From contig NZ_LT596208.1 in assembly GCF_900092335.1 (NCBI RefSeq), positions 1,743,545 to 1,807,544 of the forward strand: a stretch of DNA of 64,000 nt, given 5' to 3'. Under the pieces are notes generated by a model, which worked only from the letters and a program-made list of their open reading frames with translations, was not told the DNA's origin and did not search any database. Source of the DNA: Corynebacterium phoceense. GTDB lineage: Bacteria > Actinomycetota > Actinomycetes > Mycobacteriales > Mycobacteriaceae. The first letter of the stretch is position 1, and each line of letters starts with the position of its first letter. The position numbers and the translations under genes are program-made. Shown here piece after piece: positions 59,448-64,000 of the stretch.

Positions 59448-59773
59448 TAGAGTTCCTCCGATTTCAGTAGTTCGCCGTCGAGGTGGCCAAGTTCGGCAAT
59501 CTCGCGGATTTGGTCGAGGGTGAGGGTGGGTGTTTCGTAGTCGGGCATGGATGCCACGAGCTCGGGCTCATAGTCGAGTACCAAATCCCACAGGTAGGGC
59601 AGGTCGTCGGGATCGTCCTGGGTGATGACCTTGATGAGGCCGTAGGAGTCCTCCGGGGTGATTCCATCGTCGTAGGCTTCCCACACGGTGAAGATGTTCA
59701 CCATCTCAGGCGGCTCTACCGCGTTGCAGATGGGGCAGCTACCGCCAGGGGCGCAGCAGTCGTTGAGATACAT
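59447..59773 (-). CDS. Prophage hypothetical protein with N-terminal Cys motif (108 aa)
   Basis: An acidic protein whose N terminus has CCAPGGSCPICN, three closely spaced cysteines plus one, a possible zinc site. The remainder is rich in Asp/Glu (DDPDDLPYLWDLVLDYEPEL). It overlaps the next gene. Function unknown. Confidence 0.62.
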   Translation of the reverse strand: MYLNDCCAPGGSCPICNAVEPPEMVNIFTVWEAYDDGITPEDSYGLIKVITQDDPDDLPYLWDLVLDYEPELVASMPDYETPTLTLDQIREIAELGHLDGELLKSEEL

Positions 59774-59878
59774 GGTTAAAAACTCGTTTCTCGCCGTTTT
59801 GCGGCGTTTAAAAGTGTTGGGGGCATGACGGTGGCGGCTAGGCGGTTTTCGTGCGCCAGGCGTGATTCTGGGCGGGTT

Positions 59879-60718
59879 TTATCCTGCTTTGCGTGTCTGT
59901 GCGTGGTGGTCGCATTTGTAGGCCACGCCGTCGATGAGTCGCCAGCCGTTTTCATCGCACAGACCGCAGGCGTCAATGGCGGCGCGGCGTGCGGCCTTGG
60001 CGGCGTCGCCGGCGTGGAGGTGTTCTTCCTCCGTGGCTTTACGAGCCCTGGCGCACTGCCAACAGTTGGGTACTTCGTCGGCAGGTAGGCCTTGATGGTC
60101 TGCGCAGCGGGTCGGGTCGTAGGCTGGCGCGGCGTAAGCCGCCGCCAATTCGTCTAAAGATTGGGGGGACGATTCGGCGTCGGGAATTGGGGCAGAACCG
60201 TGGTCTGTAGACCCGTTTCCCCCCTCCTTCTTATTTCTTACTTCTGCTTCACTTCTGCTTGGCGTTTGCTTGAGCGGCTGCTGTAGCAAACTTGAAGCAC
60301 CTGCTATAGCACTTGCTTTAGCACCTGCTAAGCGGCTGCTTTCTTTGCTTTTTGTATGCCTTGACCTGCCTTTTCTCGCAAGTCCACCCTTGCGCCCAGC
60401 CTCCTGTTTCTGCTTTCGGCGGGCTTCAATCTCCGCTTTTGTGGTCTGATGTTCCGCAAAATCATGAATAATCCACGCGTCTTCGGTCTCCAAAAGCGAC
60501 GGTTTTTCGTCATCATTTGTCGCCAATTCCTGGCACACGTCAAGCGACCACTTAGCAGCTGCTAAGCGCTTGCTTAACACCCCATCCGTCTGCATTCGAC
60601 AGCTGTAGAGAATCATCTCGAGGTACGCCCACCGGGCTTCCACAGACACAATCTGTAGCTTCGGCGAGTCCGCAAAATCATGGGTGATATTCGCATAAGT
60701 TCTAGGGTCGCGGGGCAT
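59879..60718 (-). CDS. Phage replication protein (primosome/DnaD-like) with zinc-binding C terminus
   Basis: A 279-residue protein starting at ATG 60718 (GGAGGAG upstream). The N-terminal winged-helix-like region (RTYANITHDFADSPKLQIVS; GVLSKRLAAAKWSLDVCQEL; EDAWIIHDFAEHQTTKAEIE) resembles phage replisome organisers that load the helicase. A basic linker (GRKGGLARKGRSRHTKSKES) follows. The C terminus has paired cysteines and histidines (CADHQG...NCWQCARARK; ACGLCDENGW...CDHH), a possible zinc ribbon. Position next to ssb/recT supports replication. Confidence 0.72.
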   Translation of the reverse strand: MPRDPRTYANITHDFADSPKLQIVSVEARWAYLEMILYSCRMQTDGVLSKRLAAAKWSLDVCQELATNDDEKPSLLETEDAWIIHDFAEHQTTKAEIEARRKQKQEAGRKGGLARKGRSRHTKSKESSRLAGAKASAIAGASSLLQQPLKQTPSRSEAEVRNKKEGGNGSTDHGSAPIPDAESSPQSLDELAAAYAAPAYDPTRCADHQGLPADEVPNCWQCARARKATEEEHLHAGDAAKAARRAAIDACGLCDENGWRLIDGVAYKCDHHAQTRKAG

Positions 60719-60840
60719 TACTCTCCTCCTTCCATTCGGTAAGTAATGAGTGCGATGGCGTGTATGACCTCCGGGGCAAGCCGGAGTTGGTACGCGGCGG
60801 CCGCCATGACCACCTGCCGCGCATGGTCGTAGAGGTTCAT
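60718..60840 (-). CDS. 40-residue prophage protein
   Basis: A very short gene: ATG 60840 overlaps the upstream stop (ATGA) and its stop overlaps the replication gene start (TAATG). The peptide MNLYDHARQVVMAAAAYQLR continues to end in ITYRMEGGE, and its last codons form the RBS of the next gene. It may serve translational coupling as much as encode a functional peptide. Confidence 0.55.
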   Translation of the reverse strand: MNLYDHARQVVMAAAAYQLRLAPEVIHAIALITYRMEGGE

Positions 60841-61103
60841 TCGTTGACCTCGATGAGTAGGTATTGGTCTCCGTATTCGGTCGGCACGGTCGCTGGCTCT
60901 GGCACGTCGATGTAGACGTAGTCGGTGGGGTCCAGGACGAAGCGTCCATCACGTGTGGCGCCGTCGATATAGCCGTCCCTGGCTACGGCGTAGATAATCC
61001 GATCCGGGATATTTGAGGCCGGGTCAAAAGTCTTAGGGTCCAGCCACACCCGCGCGCCGACAAAAGACGGCATGCGGGCGGCTGGGAGTTCATGCCACGT
61101 CAA
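60837..61103 (-). CDS. Prophage hypothetical protein (88 aa, TTG start)
   Basis: Starts at TTG 61103, with GGAGAAAGAC just upstream; an ATG at 61073 is the alternative. The product (MTWHELPAARMPSFVGARVW, YIDGATRDGRFVLDPTDYVY) is a compact beta-rich protein. The open frame extends to 61346, but that part is Thr/Ser/Pro-rich and antisense to another gene. Function unknown. Confidence 0.6.
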   Translation of the reverse strand: MTWHELPAARMPSFVGARVWLDPKTFDPASNIPDRIIYAVARDGYIDGATRDGRFVLDPTDYVYIDVPEPATVPTEYGDQYLLIEVNE

Positions 61104-61356
61104 AGTCTTTCTCCGTGAGTCCGAGCTCGTGGGCGCGGGCAAGGCTGGCGTCAAGGTGGTCGGCGAACTGCGGGTATTTGCGGCATGCCCATACGTGATT
61201 GATGGCACCCCATTGGGTGACGCAGTAACCGTCATGCCGGCCCGCCCCGATAGCGTGGTTGAGCTTGTGGACGTATTCGTTGGGGCTTGATGTGCCGCAG
61301 GCCGGGCAGATGTAGGTTCCATCTGTGCCCGGCCCGATGAGCGCAAGCTGCTCCAT
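61090..61356 (-). CDS. Prophage zinc-finger-like protein (88 aa)
   Basis: An 88-residue protein with YICPACGTSSPNEYVHKLNH at residues 15-34 and later single Cys residues (GYCVTQW, VWACRKYPQF). The CxxC-x(n)-H-x3-H arrangement suggests one zinc-binding site. It lies immediately downstream of ssb and may aid DNA metabolism. Function unknown. Confidence 0.65.
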   Translation of the reverse strand: MEQLALIGPGTDGTYICPACGTSSPNEYVHKLNHAIGAGRHDGYCVTQWGAINHVWACRKYPQFADHLDASLARAHELGLTEKDFDVA

Positions 61357-61358
61357 TC

Positions 61359-61736
61359 TTAGAAGGGCGGCTGCTCATTCATGACAGTGTTGACGTTCGC
61401 CTGGGCTTGCTGCATGCCCTGCTGGTTGGTGGCGGCTGGCGCTGCCCAGTTCCCCACCTGCGGCTGCTGAGCCTGCTGATTCCAGCTGCCGCCCTGCTGC
61501 TGGGGTGCCGCGGCATCGCCCTGCGGCACGACGTAGAACTCGCGGGCTTGGAACTCGACACGCGAGCGGTTATTGCCCTGCCGGTCCTCCCACTGTCGAG
61601 TAATCAGCTTGCCAGCAACAGCAACCTTGTCGCCCTTCTTTAAGCCCGCCGCGAGTTCCGCCCACGGGGTCGGGTTCTGCTTGTACTGCGAGTTCTCATT
61701 CCAGATGGTCACATCGAGGTACAGGGCTTGTTTAGT
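61359..61736 (-). pseudogene. ssb: Single-stranded DNA-binding protein, 3' part (IS-interrupted)
   Basis: The C-terminal two thirds of an SSB cut by IS copy 2. After the junction it reads ALYLDVTIWNENSQYKQNPT, then LAAGLKKGDKVAVAGKLITR, then the end of the OB fold. A Gln/Ala-rich linker follows and the acidic tail MNEQPPF, where the usual DDDIPF-type tip is less acidic. It cannot be translated as part of an SSB in its present state. Removing the IS and one target copy joins it in frame to the 5' part at 63199-63341. Confidence 0.9.
61729..61736. repeat. 8-bp target duplication, left copy (IS copy 2)
   Basis: TGTTTAGT precedes the left inverted repeat and is repeated at 63199-63206. Confidence 0.9.
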
Positions 61737-63198
61737 GGCTCTTCCGGTTTTAGAGTGCATTGATTAGTTCGCCGGGGGTTCGGGCGTGGCACAAGATATT
61801 GGGGTCCTTGGCTTTGTAGGAATAAGGGTGTCTAATCCATCCGTACAAACCAAGGACCTACTGTGCAGCCTAACGGAAATGTCATCGTCGATACCATCTG
61901 CCGCACCGCAGAACTAGGAGTTACTATCACCGGGGCCGCAGAACACGGCGATGTCACCGTCATCGAAGCCGAGCCCGTCGAGCCCATCAATGAATGCCCC
62001 ACGTGCGGTCAGCCTGGAGTATTCCGCGACCACGTCATCCGCAGCCTGGTCGATCTGCCCATCGTCGGCCACCCAACACGCCTTCATGTGCGCCTTCCAC
62101 GCTACCGGTGCACCAACAAGCGCTGCTTGCAGAAGATCTTCCGCGCGGGCCTTACCTGCGCGCCCGACAATTCAAAGACCACGGACAGGGTGACCCGCTG
62201 GATACTGCAACGACTCTGCCTAGATCGGATGAGCGTTGCCGCTGCAGCCAAGTCATTAGGCCTGGGGTGGGATACCACCAACGCCTTGGCCTTAGCCGCT
62301 GTCCAGGACTTGATCTACAACGACGAGCACTACCTCGACGGGGTCAAGGTCATCGGTGTTGATGAGCATCGCTGGTCGCACAACCGACGCACATGGCGCG
62401 ACGGATACGTCACCGTCATCGTTGATATGACCGACCACCACGACAAGGATGGAAACGTCATCCGCCCCGCTCGGCTTCTTGACGTTGTCCCAGGCAGAAG
62501 CGCTGACGCGTTACGAACATGGCTGAATAATCACAGCGAGCAGTTCCGCGATCAGGTCAAGATCATCAGCATGGACGGCTTCCAAGGCTATGCCACCGCC
62601 GCTGGCGAAGTCATTCCCAACGCCACCCAAGTCATGGACCCGTTCCACGTTGTACGCCTGGCCGGTGACAAGCTCACCAAGTGCCGCGCCAGGCTCCAGT
62701 TAGAAACAACAGGCCGACGTGGCCGCAGCAAAGACCCGCTCTACCGCAACCGGAAAACTCTGTTGACCACCGAGGGCTTGCTCACCGACAAGCAGCGCGG
62801 GAGGCTTGAGGAACTGTTTGACTTCGACGACGACTACGCGCCGCTACAAGAGACCTGGACCTACTACCAACAAGTCATAAGCTGCTACAACAATCCCAAC
62901 AAGCAAGCAGCCAAGAAAGCCATGAGCACGCTCATTGACACGCTTGTTGACATCAAAGACGCCGGGATCGCTGAGATCGCGCAGCTAGGCAGGACCATGA
63001 ACAAACGCCGCAAGGACATCCTCGCCTACTTCGACCACGGAGTATCCAACGGACCTGTCGAAGCGATTAACGGTCGGTTGGAATTCCTACGCGGCATCGC
63101 CCTGGGATTCCGCAACCTCGACCACTACATATTGCGGTGCCTGATTCACGCCGCCAACATCCGACACAAAATCAATGCACTCTAAAACCGGAAGAGCC
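61737..63198 (+). mobile_element. ISL3-family insertion sequence, copy 2
   Basis: A 1462-bp element identical in length, ends and transposase to copy 1 (30400-31861) but in inverted orientation. The terminal inverted repeats (GGCTCTTCCGGTTTTAGAGT and onward, 29 bp) and 8-bp duplications (TGTTTAGT) are intact. It interrupts the prophage ssb gene within the OB fold. Confidence 0.93.
61863..63185 (+). CDS. ISL3-family transposase, copy 2
   Basis: A 440-residue DDE transposase, identical in sequence to copy 1: zinc motif CPTCGQPGV, catalytic blocks VIGVDEHRW, MDGFQGYATA and NGPVEAINGRLEF. GTG start at 61863; the stop is inside the right inverted repeat. It is antisense to the interrupted ssb gene. 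Both copies look fully functional. Confidence 0.95.
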   Translation: MQPNGNVIVDTICRTAELGVTITGAAEHGDVTVIEAEPVEPINECPTCGQPGVFRDHVIRSLVDLPIVGHPTRLHVRLPRYRCTNKRCLQKIFRAGLTCAPDNSKTTDRVTRWILQRLCLDRMSVAAAAKSLGLGWDTTNALALAAVQDLIYNDEHYLDGVKVIGVDEHRWSHNRRTWRDGYVTVIVDMTDHHDKDGNVIRPARLLDVVPGRSADALRTWLNNHSEQFRDQVKIISMDGFQGYATAAGEVIPNATQVMDPFHVVRLAGDKLTKCRARLQLETTGRRGRSKDPLYRNRKTLLTTEGLLTDKQRGRLEELFDFDDDYAPLQETWTYYQQVISCYNNPNKQAAKKAMSTLIDTLVDIKDAGIAEIAQLGRTMNKRRKDILAYFDHGVSNGPVEAINGRLEFLRGIALGFRNLDHYILRCLIHAANIRHKINAL

Positions 63199-63206
63199 TG
63201 TTTAGT
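63199..63206. repeat. 8-bp target duplication, right copy (IS copy 2)
   Basis: TGTTTAGT, matching 61729-61736. Confidence 0.9.
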
Positions 63207-63341
63207 CTGCCACTCCCCCTGGTCGTCCTTATACCGGTCGGATTGGGCGAGGGTGAAATTAGTGACTGCCTGGCCGGAGCTGGTGAATCTTAGTTCCGCG
63301 TCGCGAGTGAGCCCACCAGCAATGGTGATGATGTCAATCAT
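63199..63341 (-). pseudogene. ssb: Single-stranded DNA-binding protein, 5' part (IS-interrupted)
   Basis: Encodes MIDIITIAGGLTRDAELRFT then FTLAQSDRYKDDQGEWQTKQ, the first strands of the SSB OB fold. At TKQ the reading frame enters IS copy 2. The ATG at 63341 overlaps the recT stop (TAATG), the normal coupling of recT and ssb in a phage recombination operon. The truncated product of about 84 residues (SSB part plus IS-derived tail) should not bind DNA normally. Confidence 0.9.
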
Positions 63342-64000
63342 TACTGTGCTCCGTTCAGGATTGCGGCGCGCTGGTCAGCGGCCTTGGTGTATTCGGCCCA
63401 CACAGCCGGGTCAACGCCCTGCAGACCATTCATGATGTCACCGAGCTGGTCCACGCTCTCGGCCGTGTTAATAGCTTCGAGCGCCTTGGGTTCCGGCTGC
63501 GGTGCCGTCGACTGCTCCGGCTGCTGCTTCTGCGCGAGGGCTGCACGCACCGCATCCACCACCTCCGGCTCCGGCTTCTTCTTGGTCAACGCCGGCACCG
63601 GGGCGGCCTCCGCCTTCGCCCGCACATCCTCACGAGTAGCAGTCATCTTGACCGGCTCCAGTTCCAGGTCTTCGGCGGCGTACTTGATGCCGAGGAGTAC
63701 ATCCGGGGCAAGCTTGCGGGACACCTCAGATGCTGCTTTGGCGTACAGCATGGCCTGCGGGTCAGTCTGATACTTCTTGTTGCTGGTATAGCCCGCCTTC
63801 TTAGCGCGCTCAATAGTCCAGGTGGATTCCTCAGTCTCACCCGCTGGTGAAGTGCCGCGTACCGTAACGGATTCATCGCTGGTTTCTACGGTCTGGAATC
63901 GGTACCCCTTTGCTTTGAGGAGCGCGACCATGGTGCGTGCGTAGATTGCGGGCTGTCCGTGGACTACGAAGACTTGCTGTAGGGCCTGCTGTGGCTTCAA
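63341..64000 (-). CDS. recT: RecT-family annealing protein (C-terminal part)
   Basis: At least 219 residues of a RecT-type single-strand annealing protein; the N terminus lies beyond the right edge. Conserved parts visible are GQPAIYARTMVALLKAKGYR, the WTIERAKKAGYTSNKKYQTD block and AMLYAKAASEVSRKLAPDVL, characteristic of RecT. The C terminus (from about 125) is a Pro/Lys/Glu linker plus a short helical domain. RecT promotes strand annealing for phage recombination. It is coupled to the now-broken ssb. The partner exonuclease, if any, would be outside the window. Confidence 0.8.
   Translation of the reverse strand: MKPQQALQQVFVVHGQPAIYARTMVALLKAKGYRFQTVETSDESVTVRGTSPAGETEESTWTIERAKKAGYTSNKKYQTDPQAMLYAKAASEVSRKLAPDVLLGIKYAAEDLELEPVKMTATREDVRAKAEAAPVPALTKKKPEPEVVDAVRAALAQKQQPEQSTAPQPEPKALEAINTAESVDQLGDIMNGLQGVDPAVWAEYTKAADQRAAILNGAQ

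Noticed and set aside
1-64000. CRISPR array or rRNA genes
   Set aside because: No regularly spaced direct repeats and no rRNA-like segments were seen anywhere.

Overview
The window looks like actinobacterial chromosome, most probably Corynebacterium. The grounds are high GC, a compact hut cluster with an IclR-type regulator and a near-match to the published corynebacterial HutR operator, an AmiF-type formamidase, and a Rib-like domain of the kind common in corynebacterial surface proteins. The genus is inferred, not proven.

Bases 1 to about 25,120 are host chromosome. First comes a histidine-utilisation locus: hutG (minus strand, cut by the window edge), then hutR, amiF, a YjiH-family membrane protein, hutH, hutU and hutI on the plus strand. 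Together they take histidine through urocanate, imidazolonepropionate and formiminoglutamate to glutamate plus formamide. AmiF can then hydrolyse the formamide released by HutG, recovering a second ammonia. Next is a decayed stretch (8.7 to 12.0 kb) with three broken genes: an SGNH-hydrolase lipoprotein split by a 13-bp tandem duplication, a GIY-YIG protein with two +1 shifts, and a PucR-like regulator remnant. After it come a 2-hydroxyacid dehydrogenase (FAD plus Fe-S) divergent from a GntR regulator, and a TRAP-type permease with a near-identical palindrome upstream. Then follow an AbgT transporter (in-frame stop near its N terminus) with an M20 amidohydrolase, a second FAD/Fe-S dehydrogenase of D-lactate type, and a degraded sulfatase-like gene.

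From about 25.4 kb to the right edge lies most of a siphovirus-type prophage. Four early genes run on the plus strand from two matching promoters with repeated AACC-NN-GGTT operators. Everything else runs on the minus strand. Read right to left, it holds recT, an IS-interrupted ssb, small replication-region genes, a replication protein, many short overlapping ORFs, dUTPase and a resolvase-like nuclease. The late module follows: HNH, a PLD-like protein, terminases, portal, ClpP-type protease/scaffold, decoration and major capsid proteins, connectors, major tail protein, chaperones, a 2222-residue tape measure, tail and fibre proteins, then an M23+GH25 endolysin and holin-like genes. No integrase or repressor is seen, so part of the prophage lies outside the window.

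Two identical 1462-bp ISL3-family insertion sequences, in opposite orientation and each with an 8-bp target duplication, sit between the lysis and tail genes and inside ssb. The ssb insertion suggests that this prophage is impaired or depends on host SSB.
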